Shown here: positions 39,006 to 48,049 of the stretch, in pieces
How the letters are laid out: each line of letters starts with the position of its first letter
Position numbering within the stretch: position 1 is the stretch's first letter
Notes under the pieces: generated by a model
What the model was told of the DNA's origin: nothing
Databases searched by the model: none
Seen by the model: only the letters and a program-made list of their open reading frames with translations
Assembly: GCF_010501015.1 (NCBI RefSeq)
Contig: NZ_QVML01000007.1
Coordinates: 131,772-195,771, forward strand
Length of the DNA stretch: 64,000 bases
From: Bacteroides sp. 214
GTDB lineage: Bacteria; Bacteroidota; Bacteroidia; Bacteroidales; Bacteroidaceae
Direction of reading: 5' to 3'
Position numbers and translations under genes: made by a program

Positions 39006-39044
39006 AAAAAGAGCGGTACCTCGATTCTCATCGCAGTACCGCTC
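39006..39044 (-). terminator. Hairpin with minus-strand U-tract, likely galE terminator
   Basis: GAGCGGTAC (39011-39019) pairs with GTACCGCTC (39036-39044). The A-run at 39006-39010 gives a U-tract on the minus strand, so it best serves transcripts from galE 190 bp away. It may also stop ispE transcription, weakly. Confidence 0.65.
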
Positions 39045-39233
39045 ACAACACAAACACAAAATAAAACACGACAAAACTACTATGCACCATCCTGTTTCTA
39101 TACCGGGGAGGTATAAAGGACAATCAGAAATATTCGCATATTCACTGCTTGTTATCAGGATGATTCTATAGTAAAAACAAACAATATCTTTCTTTGTTTC
39201 TCTTTATTCGGTTAAATTAGTATAATCAACGTG

Positions 39234-40268
39234 TTATTGAATACCTAATTCACGAAGCTTCAATTGCCATGCCCATGCAGAGCGCAGCGTGTCTTCAATA
39301 CTTGTTTCTGCCTTCCATCCCAATTCGTTGTTCGCATGTTCCGGGTTCGCCCATACTTGTTCGATGTCTCCGGCACGGCGACCTACGATTTGATAGTTCA
39401 GCTTAACACCGGTCGATTCTTCGAATGCATGAATAAGCTCAAGCACTGAAAGACCACGGCCGGTACCAATATTGAATATTTCTACTTTTTCTTTTTGCTT
39501 CTTCTCCACAATACGATCGATAGCGATAACATGTGCTTTCGCTAAATCCACAACATTGATGTAGTCGCGGATACACGATCCGTCGGGAGTATTATAATCA
39601 TCTCCATATACACTTAGCTTTTCGCGAATTCCAATAGCGGTTTGCGTAAGGTAAGGTATAAGATTCAATGGAACACCATTGGGCAATTCTCCTAATAAAG
39701 CAGTGGGATGTGCGCCAATCGGATTAAAGTAACGAAGTAGGATAGAAGTGATAGGTGCACCCGAAGTCACCGTATCTTGAATAATCTCTTCGTTAATTTG
39801 TTTTGTGTTTCCATACGGAGACTCTGCTTTCTTCATGGGTGCTTCTTCTGTAACCGGAAGCACATCGGGCTGTCCATAAACAGTACACGAAGAAGAAAAA
39901 ACAATACCATCCACATGATGCTTTGGCATTAACTCCAGCAAATTAATCAGTGAAAGCAGATTGTTCTTGTAATATAACAACGGCTTTTCAACAGATTCTC
40001 CTACTGCCTTGCTCGCAGCGAAGTGAATAATAGCTTTAATTCCGGAGTATTTAGTAAACAGATTCTCCAATCCTTGAAAATCCAAACAATCTAATTGCTC
40101 AAAAGCCGGACGAATACCCGATATCTTTTCTATATTATCGACTACCTTAGCCGTAGAGTTTGACAAATTGTCAATGATAACAACCTCATACCCCGAGTTT
40201 TGTAGCTCAACAACTGTATGAGATCCTATATATCCGGTTCCACCTGTTACTAATATTCTACCTTTCAT
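39234..40268 (-). CDS. galE: UDP-glucose 4-epimerase
   Basis: GalE interconverts UDP-glucose and UDP-galactose. The 344-residue SDR protein has the NAD motif GGTGYIGSH, VVIIDNLSNS, HFAASKAVGES, the active-site SPYGNTK (Tyr-xxx-Lys), and YFNPIGAHPTALLGE, all typical. It probably supplies UDP-sugars for the surface polysaccharides in this window and for galactose use. It lies 85 bp after rnfA on the same strand but has its own -7 box. Confidence 0.95.
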   Translation of the reverse strand: MKGRILVTGGTGYIGSHTVVELQNSGYEVVIIDNLSNSTAKVVDNIEKISGIRPAFEQLDCLDFQGLENLFTKYSGIKAIIHFAASKAVGESVEKPLLYYKNNLLSLINLLELMPKHHVDGIVFSSSCTVYGQPDVLPVTEEAPMKKAESPYGNTKQINEEIIQDTVTSGAPITSILLRYFNPIGAHPTALLGELPNGVPLNLIPYLTQTAIGIREKLSVYGDDYNTPDGSCIRDYINVVDLAKAHVIAIDRIVEKKQKEKVEIFNIGTGRGLSVLELIHAFEESTGVKLNYQIVGRRAGDIEQVWANPEHANNELGWKAETSIEDTLRSAWAWQLKLRELGIQ

Positions 40269-40297
40269 TATTGTAGGATGATTTTTTTTGTTGATTG

Positions 40298-40305
40298 CAA
40301 AAATA
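40298..40305 (-). promoter_or_regulatory. -7 box of galE
   Basis: The minus strand reads TATTTTTG, a fit to TAnnTTTG, 29 bp before the galE ATG and inside the rnfA-galE gap. Confidence 0.45.
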
Positions 40306-40353
40306 CAGAATAATTATTAATCCGTATTAGCAAACGTCTATAAATAACACTTG

Positions 40354-40932
40354 TTAAATAGAAACTACGCCTGAAAAACCCATAAATGCCATAGCCAACA
40401 AGCCGGCTGTTATAAGAGCAATCGGTGTTCCTTCCATTCCTTTAGGAACCTTTATCAGACTCATTTGTTCGCGAAGTCCGGCAAAAATAACCAATGCTAA
40501 AGCAAATCCAAGTGCAGTAGAGAATGCGTAAACAATTCCGGTTAAAAGATCAAAGTCTTTTTGAATAACAAGAATTGCTACTCCAAGAATACAGCAGTTG
40601 GTCGTTATCAGAGGGAGAAACACCCCTAAGGCCTGATAGAGAGCAGGAGAAACCTTTTTAAGTATAATTTCTACCATCTGCACCAATCCGGCAATTACCA
40701 AGATAAAGGTAATGGTTTGTAAGTATCCCAAATCAAAAGCATCCAGCACATACTTCTGAATAAGGAAAGTAACCAATGTAGCAATGGTCAATACGAAAGC
40801 AACAGCGGCTCCCATACCCGTAGCTGTTTCTACTTTCTTGGAGACTCCCAAGAAAGGGCAAATACCAAGGAATTGTGACAATACAATATTGTTCACAAAA
40901 ACAGCAGATATAAATATAATGATATATTCCAT
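40354..40932 (-). CDS. rnfA: RNF complex subunit A
   Basis: RnfA is a six-helix membrane subunit of the ferredoxin:NAD+ oxidoreductase (RNF) ion pump. The 192-residue protein has IFISAVFVNNIVLSQFLGICPFLGVSK and LITTNCCILGVAI, whose cysteines pair with those of RnfE to hold an intramembrane iron-sulfur cluster. It is the last gene of rnfBCDGEA, homologous to NqrE at 11809. Confidence 0.96.
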   Translation of the reverse strand: MEYIIIFISAVFVNNIVLSQFLGICPFLGVSKKVETATGMGAAVAFVLTIATLVTFLIQKYVLDAFDLGYLQTITFILVIAGLVQMVEIILKKVSPALYQALGVFLPLITTNCCILGVAILVIQKDFDLLTGIVYAFSTALGFALALVIFAGLREQMSLIKVPKGMEGTPIALITAGLLAMAFMGFSGVVSI

Positions 40933-40952
40933 AATATTTCTTTTGAGTTAAA

Positions 40953-41540
40953 TTAAGAAGCCTTCTTTAGCTTGTTTATCAAAGCAATTAAATATCCCAA
41001 GGCAATAAAAGCGCCGGGAGCCAAAACAAACAGTAACATTCCATATTGTTCCGGGAAAATAGCCATATCAAAGACTTTACCTGTTCCAAGTAATTCGCGT
41101 GTAGCTCCTAAAAGCGTTAAAGCAAGCGTAAACCCTAATCCCATTCCTAAACCATCGAGCATAGAAGAGAAAGGAGAATTTTTCGCGGCAAATGCTTCTG
41201 CGCGTCCTAATACAATACAGTTTACCACAATCAACGGAATAAACAACCCGAGTGTAGCATATAAACCAGGTACGTATGCTTGCATAATCATTTGCAGCAA
41301 TGTTACGAAAGAGGCTATTACTACAATATAAGAAGGTATACGAACCATATCAGGAATAAGATTCTTAATCAATGATATAACCAAGTTAGAACATACCAAC
41401 ACAAACATGGTGGCAAGTCCCATTCCCATACCATTAATAGCCGAAGAAGTTGTTCCCAATGTAGGACACATTCCTAACAGAAGTACAAATACGGGGTTCT
41501 CTTTGATAATCCCGTTCGTTAAAACTTTCAAGTTATTCAT
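40953..41540 (-). CDS. rnfE: RNF complex subunit E
   Basis: RnfE (195 residues) is the six-helix partner of RnfA and homologue of NqrD. ENPVFVLLLGMCPTLGTTSSA and VNCIVLGRAEAFAAKN carry the conserved cysteines. GLGMGLGFTLALTLLGATRELLGTG is typical. It is 20 bp ahead of rnfA and 18 bp after rnfG. Confidence 0.96.
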   Translation of the reverse strand: MNNLKVLTNGIIKENPVFVLLLGMCPTLGTTSSAINGMGMGLATMFVLVCSNLVISLIKNLIPDMVRIPSYIVVIASFVTLLQMIMQAYVPGLYATLGLFIPLIVVNCIVLGRAEAFAAKNSPFSSMLDGLGMGLGFTLALTLLGATRELLGTGKVFDMAIFPEQYGMLLFVLAPGAFIALGYLIALINKLKKAS

Positions 41541-41558
41541 AGCTTATACTCCTTTCTT

Positions 41559-42221
41559 TTAGTTTATTTTAGTAGAATCTGCTTTGGCTGTAGCCGCAGT
41601 GTTTGCATCTGCTTGTGGTGTCGCCGAGGTTAATCCATCATTTTCTCCTTTGTAAGCAGCGTATGCGTTGTTTACCGCATTCAAGAATGCGCGCGAAGTA
41701 ATTGTTGATGCGGTTATGGCATCAATCTGTCCACCGTCTTTGGATACGATAAGTGCGCCTTCGCCCGGGTTCATACCAATAATACTTCCTTTGCCATCTT
41801 TCTTAAACCAAGTATTAGCTTTAGAACCCAACCCCGGAGTTTCGGAGTGGGCTAGCAATGAGTAATCATGGATTTTTCCGTTTTCATCGAAACCAATCAA
41901 TATTTTGATAGCTCCCGAAAACCCATTTGAAGATGCTTCTACGGCTGTACCAACAACTTTATCGCCATCTTTGGCTGGATAAACGATGAACTCAGCCTCT
42001 TTGCCATCTACATTTAATGTGATTGTTTGAGCTTCTTCCACCGGATTGTTGGTAAATGCCGGTACGACTTCCTTCAACGCATTGTTGAGGGTGTTTAAGT
42101 TAGCCTGAGCAATGGGCTCTTTGGTTAATTCGTTTACATATGCCAGTAACCCTACTGCTACAACTGTAACACTTGTAAGTACCAGCAACATATTTAATAA
42201 GGATGATTCAAGCTTTTTCAT
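41559..42221 (-). CDS. rnfG: RNF complex subunit G
   Basis: RnfG is anchored by one helix (about 9-29) and has a periplasmic flavin domain with covalent FMN. The predicted attachment is DAITASTITSRA, Thr173, where the family consensus is SGAT. The ETPGLGSKANT segment near 127-137 is conserved. The C-terminal tail (about 200-220) is Ala/Thr-rich and low in complexity. Its start overlaps the rnfD stop by 4 bp. It is homologous to NqrC. Confidence 0.95.
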   Translation of the reverse strand: MKKLESSLLNMLLVLTSVTVVAVGLLAYVNELTKEPIAQANLNTLNNALKEVVPAFTNNPVEEAQTITLNVDGKEAEFIVYPAKDGDKVVGTAVEASSNGFSGAIKILIGFDENGKIHDYSLLAHSETPGLGSKANTWFKKDGKGSIIGMNPGEGALIVSKDGGQIDAITASTITSRAFLNAVNNAYAAYKGENDGLTSATPQADANTAATAKADSTKIN

Positions 42222-43216
42222 TTCTTCTTTTTCGCTACCTCCCCAAAGCGTTTTGGTTTGAAATAGATATTAATCAACGGTGTGAATGCATTCATTATTA
42301 ATATAGCGAATGACATACCTTCCGGATAAGCACCAAACAGACGGATAACTACCGTGAGGATACCAATACAAACTCCATAAAGAAGCATACCCGATTTACT
42401 CATCGGTGATGTAACATAGTCGGTTGCCATAAAAACAGCACCGAGCATAAGTCCACCAGTCAACAAGTGTGTTAATGGAGAAGCATACACTTCTGGGTTG
42501 ATACCATGCATGATACCGGTAAAAACAGATACTGTTACTAAGATAGAAACAGGAATGTGCCAAGTAATAATTCTACGAATCAACATGTAGATTAATCCGA
42601 TTAAGAGTGCAACAGCACTGACTTCGCCCAAGCTACCGGGGTTTTGTCCGATGAATAGCTGTAATGAACTGGGTAAATCGCTTAACGACATACCGGGTGC
42701 ACCGTTTATTACCCCTTTCATAATAGCAAGTGGGGTGGCAGTGGTTGCAACATCTACATAACTGGCAAGTTGTCCAACTTCTGGCCATGTGGTCATTTGT
42801 ACGGGGAAGGAGAGCAACAAGAAAACACGTCCAGCCAACGCGGGGTTGAACGGGTTGTTTCCTAAACCACCAAAAGACATCTTACCTACGCCAATGGCGA
42901 ACAATGCTCCAATTAAAATTATCCATATAGGAAGATTAGAAGGAAGATTAAATGCCAATAGTACGCCTGTGATAGCAGCCGACCCGTCGCAAATAGTGCA
43001 TTCATCTTTCTTCATGATAAACTTATTGATTGCCCACTCGAACACCAAGCAAGCCAAAACCGAAGTAACCGTAACTACCAACGCTCCTAATCCGTAGAAA
43101 TAAAGCGAAACTAATAGCGCAGGTATCAAAGCAATCAATACACCATACATGTTCTTTTGTATGCTGTCGCCACTATGAACGTGCGGTGAAAATGATACTG
43201 TTAATTTGTTTCTCAT
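42218..43216 (-). CDS. rnfD: RNF complex subunit D
   Basis: RnfD (332 residues) is a membrane subunit with covalent FMN, homologous to NqrB. It has about nine helices, GGLGNNPFNPALAGRVFLLLSFP, and the attachment motif ATTATPLAIM with Thr161 as the predicted site. It overlaps rnfG by 4 bp and lies 8 bp after rnfC. Confidence 0.95.
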   Translation of the reverse strand: MRNKLTVSFSPHVHSGDSIQKNMYGVLIALIPALLVSLYFYGLGALVVTVTSVLACLVFEWAINKFIMKKDECTICDGSAAITGVLLAFNLPSNLPIWIILIGALFAIGVGKMSFGGLGNNPFNPALAGRVFLLLSFPVQMTTWPEVGQLASYVDVATTATPLAIMKGVINGAPGMSLSDLPSSLQLFIGQNPGSLGEVSAVALLIGLIYMLIRRIITWHIPVSILVTVSVFTGIMHGINPEVYASPLTHLLTGGLMLGAVFMATDYVTSPMSKSGMLLYGVCIGILTVVIRLFGAYPEGMSFAILIMNAFTPLINIYFKPKRFGEVAKKKK

Positions 43217-43224
43217 ATTGTGAT

Positions 43225-44562
43225 TTATTTTTTTACTTGACGTGAACGAATCATGGCACCTACCTTGGCTTTACCTAAACGGCAATAATCAAGCAGGGGT
43301 AATTGTGCCGGACAAGTGAATTGGCATGAGCCACACTCTATACAGTCCATGATATTTTCTCTCTCCATCCGCTCAAAATCGCCTTTATTGGCAAGTGTTG
43401 AAAGCAAATAAGGTTCTAATCCCATTGGGCAAGCACCTACACACTTGGCACAACGAATACAGCTTTTTGCAGCACCACGTTTTGCCTCTTTGTCATTCAT
43501 TATCAGGATGCCCGAACTTCCTTTTGCCATTGGCACTTCGGCATTAACGAGTGCTTTACCCATCATAGGCCCACCGCCGATAATCTTGCCGGTGTCTTCG
43601 GGTAGTCCGCCACAAGCATCAATAAGTTGCTGCATGGGTGTGCCGATGCGAGCAAGGAAGTTGGATGGTTTTTTTACAGACTTACCAGTTACGGTAATGA
43701 TACGTTCGAAGAGTGGTTTGTTCTTTTGTACAGCTTCGTAGATGGCATATGCTGTTCCAACATTCTGCACAATAGCTCCGGTAGCAATAGGTAATGCACC
43801 GCTAGGCACCTGGCGCGAAATAACTGCGTCAATCAATTGCTTTTCGCCTCCTTGTGGGTATTGCACTTTGAGTGGAACAATGCTGATACCAGTATAATCT
43901 GCAGCTACTTTGGTCATCAATTTAATGGCATCGGGCTTGTTGTTCTCGATTCCAATGTATGCTTTATTCACCTTAACTGCTTTCATGATAAGGTTAACAC
44001 CTACCATTATTTCTTCTGCATGCTCTAACATCAGTTGGTGGTCAGCAGTCAGATAAGGTTCACACTCTACTGCATTGATGATAACACATTCTGCTTTAGA
44101 ACCTGGAGGAGGCATTAGTTTTACTTGTGTAGGAAAACAAGCGCCTCCTAATCCTACGATTCCGGCAGCGGTTATTTTCTTTATAATTTCTTCTGGGGTA
44201 AGTATACACTCTTTAACAAGGTCCTTACTGCGGTCGATAGACTCTTCCCATTCATCACCTTCTACATCAATAAAAATAGCTGGTTTGGGATAGCCACTTG
44301 CATCAATGATGCTATCTACTTTGGCTACTTTGCCACTGACGGATGAATGAATAGCGGCCGAAACAAAACCATTTGCTTCGGCTATGACTGTGCCCACTTT
44401 TACAACATCACCTTTACTTACTATAGCCTTTGCGGGAGCACCAATGTGCTGCCCCAAAAGGATAACTGCCTTGCTGGGAACATCAGCAGTTATAATCGGT
44501 TGATGCGCTGAAAGTTTATTTTCGTGTGGATGAACACCGCCAATTGAAAATGTTTTCAACAT
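43225..44562 (-). CDS. rnfC: RNF complex subunit C
   Basis: RnfC (445 residues) is the soluble subunit that binds NAD(H), FMN and two [4Fe-4S] clusters. It starts with a HPHENKLSAHQPI segment, has an NqrA-like barrel, an FMN/NAD region with GLGGACFPTQVKL, and near the C-terminus the cluster motifs CIRCAKCVGACPMGLEP and CIECGSCQFTCPAQLP. It is 30 bp after rnfB. Confidence 0.96.
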   Translation of the reverse strand: MLKTFSIGGVHPHENKLSAHQPIITADVPSKAVILLGQHIGAPAKAIVSKGDVVKVGTVIAEANGFVSAAIHSSVSGKVAKVDSIIDASGYPKPAIFIDVEGDEWEESIDRSKDLVKECILTPEEIIKKITAAGIVGLGGACFPTQVKLMPPPGSKAECVIINAVECEPYLTADHQLMLEHAEEIMVGVNLIMKAVKVNKAYIGIENNKPDAIKLMTKVAADYTGISIVPLKVQYPQGGEKQLIDAVISRQVPSGALPIATGAIVQNVGTAYAIYEAVQKNKPLFERIITVTGKSVKKPSNFLARIGTPMQQLIDACGGLPEDTGKIIGGGPMMGKALVNAEVPMAKGSSGILIMNDKEAKRGAAKSCIRCAKCVGACPMGLEPYLLSTLANKGDFERMERENIMDCIECGSCQFTCPAQLPLLDYCRLGKAKVGAMIRSRQVKK

Positions 44563-44592
44563 AAGTTTTATGTATTTTCTGTTTATGCGTAA

Positions 44593-45471
44593 CTAATCTT
44601 TAGACTCGGATATGGGAGTAGGAGTAGGCTCTGCTTCTTCTACTTTGGGTTTGCGAGGAGGAAAGTTCTCTTCGAGAATAGTTCCCTGAGGACAAACCTC
44701 TACACATTTGCGGCACAACTTACATTTATTAAAGTCAATGTATGCTAAGTTATTTTCTAATGTTATAGCATCGAATGCACAGGCTTTTACACACTTGCCA
44801 CAACCAATACAACCCACTTCGCACGCTTTGCGTGTCAGAGCACCTTTGTCTTTGTTCACACAAGAGACATATACACGACGTGATTTTTTTCCTTGTGCAC
44901 GAAGTTCGATAATAGCTTTAGGACACGCTTTTACACAAGCACCACAAGCTGTACACTTTTCTTCTACTACTTCAGGAAGTCCCGTCTCTGGGTTCATGTG
45001 AATAGCATCGAACTGACAAGCTGCAACACAGTCGCCACAACCCAGGCAGCCGTAACTACAAGCTGTTTCGCCACCATATGTCGCAGCGGCAATAGCGCAG
45101 CTTTTAGCTCCGTCATACAAATTAAGGTGTGCGCGTTTTGCACACGAACCACTACATTTTACTACGGCAAGCATCGGTTCGGAAACAGTTGCTTCGCGAC
45201 CTAAAAGAGTAGCGATGTTAGCCATTAACTCACTTCCGCCAACAGGGCAGTTCTTACCTTCCAGTGTGTCTGAGTTTACGCATGCTGCTGCAAAACCACC
45301 ACAACCGGGGAAACCACAGCCACCACAGTTGGCTTGAGGAAGAATTTCGGCTACTTGCGCAATTCTCGGATCTTCATACACAGTAAATTTCTTAGAAGCT
45401 ACATATAGTATAGCAGCGATAATAAACGCTATAGCTCCCAAAGAAAGCACTGCAATCAGAATAAAATTCAT
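44593..45471 (-). CDS. rnfB: RNF complex subunit B, polyferredoxin form
   Basis: RnfB takes electrons from reduced ferredoxin. The 292-residue protein has one N-terminal helix (about 4-24), a CGGCGFPGCGGFA cluster motif (about 49-61), and then four ferredoxin-type CxxCxxCxxxC motifs: CLGCGDCVAAC, CTACGACVKAC, CIGCGKCVKAC and CKLCRKCVEVC. This long form is normal in Bacteroidetes and clostridia and longer than the about 190-residue E. coli RsxB. The C-terminus is Pro/Glu-rich. It is the first rnf gene, 11 bp after the rseC-like gene. Confidence 0.96.
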   Translation of the reverse strand: MNFILIAVLSLGAIAFIIAAILYVASKKFTVYEDPRIAQVAEILPQANCGGCGFPGCGGFAAACVNSDTLEGKNCPVGGSELMANIATLLGREATVSEPMLAVVKCSGSCAKRAHLNLYDGAKSCAIAAATYGGETACSYGCLGCGDCVAACQFDAIHMNPETGLPEVVEEKCTACGACVKACPKAIIELRAQGKKSRRVYVSCVNKDKGALTRKACEVGCIGCGKCVKACAFDAITLENNLAYIDFNKCKLCRKCVEVCPQGTILEENFPPRKPKVEEAEPTPTPISESKD

Positions 45472-45482
45472 AAATTAGCGAT

Positions 45483-45899
45483 TTATAAAGGTTTAATTTT
45501 AAACAAAAAACTCTTCTTAAACTTATTCTTATTCAAACTCAGTATAACATAATATATAATGAGTAAGAGTAAGGATATACCAGCCGAAAACAATTCGTTT
45601 TGAGCAGTAAGTGACATAACAGTAAAAAGTGAGATTACAAGCACTAAGAAAGGAATTACAAAGGCGTATAATACAGCCTTCATCCCCATGGAGGTTTCGC
45701 CGATGACTTCTACTACATCTCCAATCTGATAAACATGTGTCGTGGTGTATATATCTACAATTTTCTCTTTTGTGTCTGCCGATGTGCAATGCCCCTTAAT
45801 GCTACAGGAAGCACAAGCCGCTGTCTGAACAATCTTTACGCGAATATGATTGCCTTCGGTGCTTTCCACAATACCCTGATGTGATATGACGTTGTTCAT
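45483..45899 (-). CDS. RseC/MucC-family membrane protein
   Basis: The 138-residue protein has an N-terminal domain with ACASCSIKGHC (cysteines near 29, 32 and 37, likely metal or cluster ligands) and two membrane helices (about 77-95 and 102-122), the RseC/MucC layout. Relatives act in the SoxR-reducing system or sigma-E control together with Rsx/RNF proteins. Here it precedes rnfB by 11 bp and begins the rnf operon, so it is probably an accessory or assembly factor of RNF. Confidence 0.9.
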   Translation of the reverse strand: MNNVISHQGIVESTEGNHIRVKIVQTAACASCSIKGHCTSADTKEKIVDIYTTTHVYQIGDVVEVIGETSMGMKAVLYAFVIPFLVLVISLFTVMSLTAQNELFSAGISLLLLIIYYVILSLNKNKFKKSFLFKIKPL

Positions 45900-45927
45900 T
45901 TTGCAAAGTGTACATTACAAATTGCGG

Positions 45928-45935
45928 CAAATTTA
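45928..45935 (-). promoter_or_regulatory. -7 box of the rseC-rnf operon
   Basis: The minus strand reads TAAATTTG, a fit to TAnnTTTG, 28 bp before the rseC-like ATG. Confidence 0.45.
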
Positions 45936-46068
45936 CTCATTATTTGTTAATATAGAAGAGTTACCTTGCTTTTTTATACTTATTAATGGTTATTTTAATG
46001 AATATCGGCAATGATACTATCAATAAGCAAAAATATGGCTGTTAATCTTATCTTATAATTGCGAGCAA

Positions 46069-47433
46069 TTACCATTTGTAATTAAGTCCAAAACTAAGTA
46101 ATTCCTGCCATTGAAAATGACTCTTTCCGTTTTTATTTACACTATCGTCAAAGCGCCCGTGGAAAAATAGTTTCGTTGATAAATATTTGTTCAATACGAA
46201 GTTGAACGTGTTTTCCCATTCGGCTTCTATTTTATCGTAGCTGGTAAAATAATAGAGGCGTGATGTTAGCGTAACAGAAGGAATTATTGTCCACGAAAGT
46301 CTTGATTCCATTTTAGAACCGAAGTCGTGCAGGAATTTCTCTCCTTTTTTTAGTCCGAATTTAGTCTCGTCAACCTTTTTATTAGCTACAATCTTCAAAT
46401 TATAAGTAGCAGGAGCTATAAATACGGAAAGTTCCATGTTTTTCTTCTTCTTCAGTTTGTAGTCCATACCGATACTGGATACCCAAGTAGCAGGAGAAAG
46501 GAAAGAAGATATTCTTTTGTGGCTGTTGGTTTTATAATTATTGAAGAACTGTGTGTTAAATTCCGAAGCGATGGTATAGTACCATTTCTTCGAAGCCTGT
46601 ACACCAATCTTAGAATACAGTCGCAGCAGGTCGGTGTTTATGTTGTATTCGCGAATAGTATCCGAAGGCACAGTGTTAAAACCGGCTTTTATCTCCAGAA
46701 AATTCTCCCATTGTACCTTTTCTTTGTCATTGTAATTGGCTGCCAGTTTAATGGTAGTTCGTAGTGTATTGCTGCTTTCGCCTCCTTTATACCAATTTTT
46801 CGAGATATAATTTTGTGAAATCTGCAAAGAGGCATCACCGCTTTTTGTCCAAAAGTTAGGCTTTTGAATAATCATTCCAGCCGTACCTACATCTTCAATA
46901 GCTTTGTCGCTTTGAAACAATTCGAGTACCCTTGCTTTGGGGGCAATTTTTACTTCTACATCCCGGCGAAAAGGCTTACGGCTATTAATATAATCTTCTG
47001 TATAAACAACAAGCTCCATGTTGGTGGCATAGATGTTTCGTAATATTTTGTCTGCCTGTTTATTTCCCTCTTTTAGTGTTGAGAATTTACTTTTATCATA
47101 GGTAAGCCACTCAAGATCGCTAACATAAAAAGAATCGGGTACCAATGATCTTTGGGGAACTTCTGTTATTTCTTTTATAGCCGAAGAGTAGAAAGTAACC
47201 GGCATAAATAATTTGTAGTATTTAATATTGTAAGGAACATGAGTATAGTCTGTGTTAAGCAACACAGAGTCGATATTACCAAATATCTCTTTATATAATA
47301 AGGTGGTACTATCTTTTACCGCAATGCGTTCAATGCTTATAGCTGCATCTTTGTGTGTAGCATCAGACTGTGCGTTTGCTGATATACCAATAAAAGCAAT
47401 CACAAATATGAATAAGGCGTGTTTACGTTTCAT
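46069..47433 (-). CDS. DUF3078 outer-membrane protein
   Basis: The 454-residue protein has a Sec signal ending in ISANAQ and a body rich in alternating strands, ending in a short aromatic SFGLNYKW, as expected for an outer-membrane beta-barrel. The segment ISKNWYKGGESSNTLR (about 219-234) matches the DUF3078 family, which is largely restricted to Bacteroidetes and has no known function. It is a single gene with its own -7 box. Confidence 0.85.
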   Translation of the reverse strand: MKRKHALFIFVIAFIGISANAQSDATHKDAAISIERIAVKDSTTLLYKEIFGNIDSVLLNTDYTHVPYNIKYYKLFMPVTFYSSAIKEITEVPQRSLVPDSFYVSDLEWLTYDKSKFSTLKEGNKQADKILRNIYATNMELVVYTEDYINSRKPFRRDVEVKIAPKARVLELFQSDKAIEDVGTAGMIIQKPNFWTKSGDASLQISQNYISKNWYKGGESSNTLRTTIKLAANYNDKEKVQWENFLEIKAGFNTVPSDTIREYNINTDLLRLYSKIGVQASKKWYYTIASEFNTQFFNNYKTNSHKRISSFLSPATWVSSIGMDYKLKKKKNMELSVFIAPATYNLKIVANKKVDETKFGLKKGEKFLHDFGSKMESRLSWTIIPSVTLTSRLYYFTSYDKIEAEWENTFNFVLNKYLSTKLFFHGRFDDSVNKNGKSHFQWQELLSFGLNYKW

Positions 47434-47453
47434 TCTTTTCTATAATTTAAACA

Positions 47454-47461
47454 CAAAAGTA
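47454..47461 (-). promoter_or_regulatory. -7 box of the DUF3078 gene
   Basis: The minus strand reads TACTTTTG, a fit to TAnnTTTG, 20 bp before the ATG at 47433. Confidence 0.5.
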
Positions 47462-47527
47462 TAGCAATATATAGAAATTAGCTAATCAATTTTGCTTTTT
47501 TAGAGTTTTAGCTGCTTGCTTTGATGG

Positions 47528-48049
47528 TTATTCTCCTATATGCAGAATAATTGTTGTAGCTCCAATGGTTATGATTGCTCCTTCGTCTATTCGCAGGCGA
47601 TCTCTATCGCCTAGAATTTCGTTGTTATGAAAGGTTCCCGTCAAGCTGGGAGCGTCACGAAGGGTATAGATGAGTTTGCCTTGTTTGTTTCGCTTTACGT
47701 TAATGATGCAATGTCGGCGATCCATGCTCATATCGCCAGATTCAATGGGGGTATTGATAATCGTACCTACACAACGGCGACCAATCACGTTATCGCCTTC
47801 TTGCAATGGTAATACTTGCTTAAAACCGAATACGTTTTCTACTACGGTAATAGAGCCAAACTCCCCGGTAGAGCTTTCTTCAAGATGCTTCTCTTCGCGG
47901 CGGATATCTTTCATCTTGGCTTTTCCCATGCGAATGCTGAATTGTTTTCCGCAGTTTTCACACACAAACACCAATGATTGTCCTTCGACGTATTTCGTTT
48001 CATCGAAGTAGAGGTAGTTATCGCATTTGGGGCAGAGAATTCGTTTCAT
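47528..48049 (-). CDS. Zinc-ribbon and FHA-domain protein
   Basis: I use the ATG at 48049 (173 residues, MKRILCPKC), which overlaps the stop of the upstream gene as TAATG; a start at 48079 would run into that gene. Residues about 1-45 form a zinc ribbon (CPKC near 6-9 and CENCGKQF near 33-40). The C-terminal half is a forkhead-associated domain: GDNVIGRR, SMDRRHCIINVKR and LTGTFHNNE, which bind phosphothreonine peptides. The partner and kinase are unknown. Coupled translation suggests it works with the HU/SPOR membrane protein before it. Confidence 0.85.
   Translation of the reverse strand: MKRILCPKCDNYLYFDETKYVEGQSLVFVCENCGKQFSIRMGKAKMKDIRREEKHLEESSTGEFGSITVVENVFGFKQVLPLQEGDNVIGRRCVGTIINTPIESGDMSMDRRHCIINVKRNKQGKLIYTLRDAPSLTGTFHNNEILGDRDRLRIDEGAIITIGATTIILHIGE

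Noticed and set aside
46056-46071. Dyad TAATTGC-GA-GCAATTA at the DUF3078 stop as a terminator
   Set aside because: It is a perfect short dyad, but the stem is AT-rich and no U-tract follows on the minus strand.
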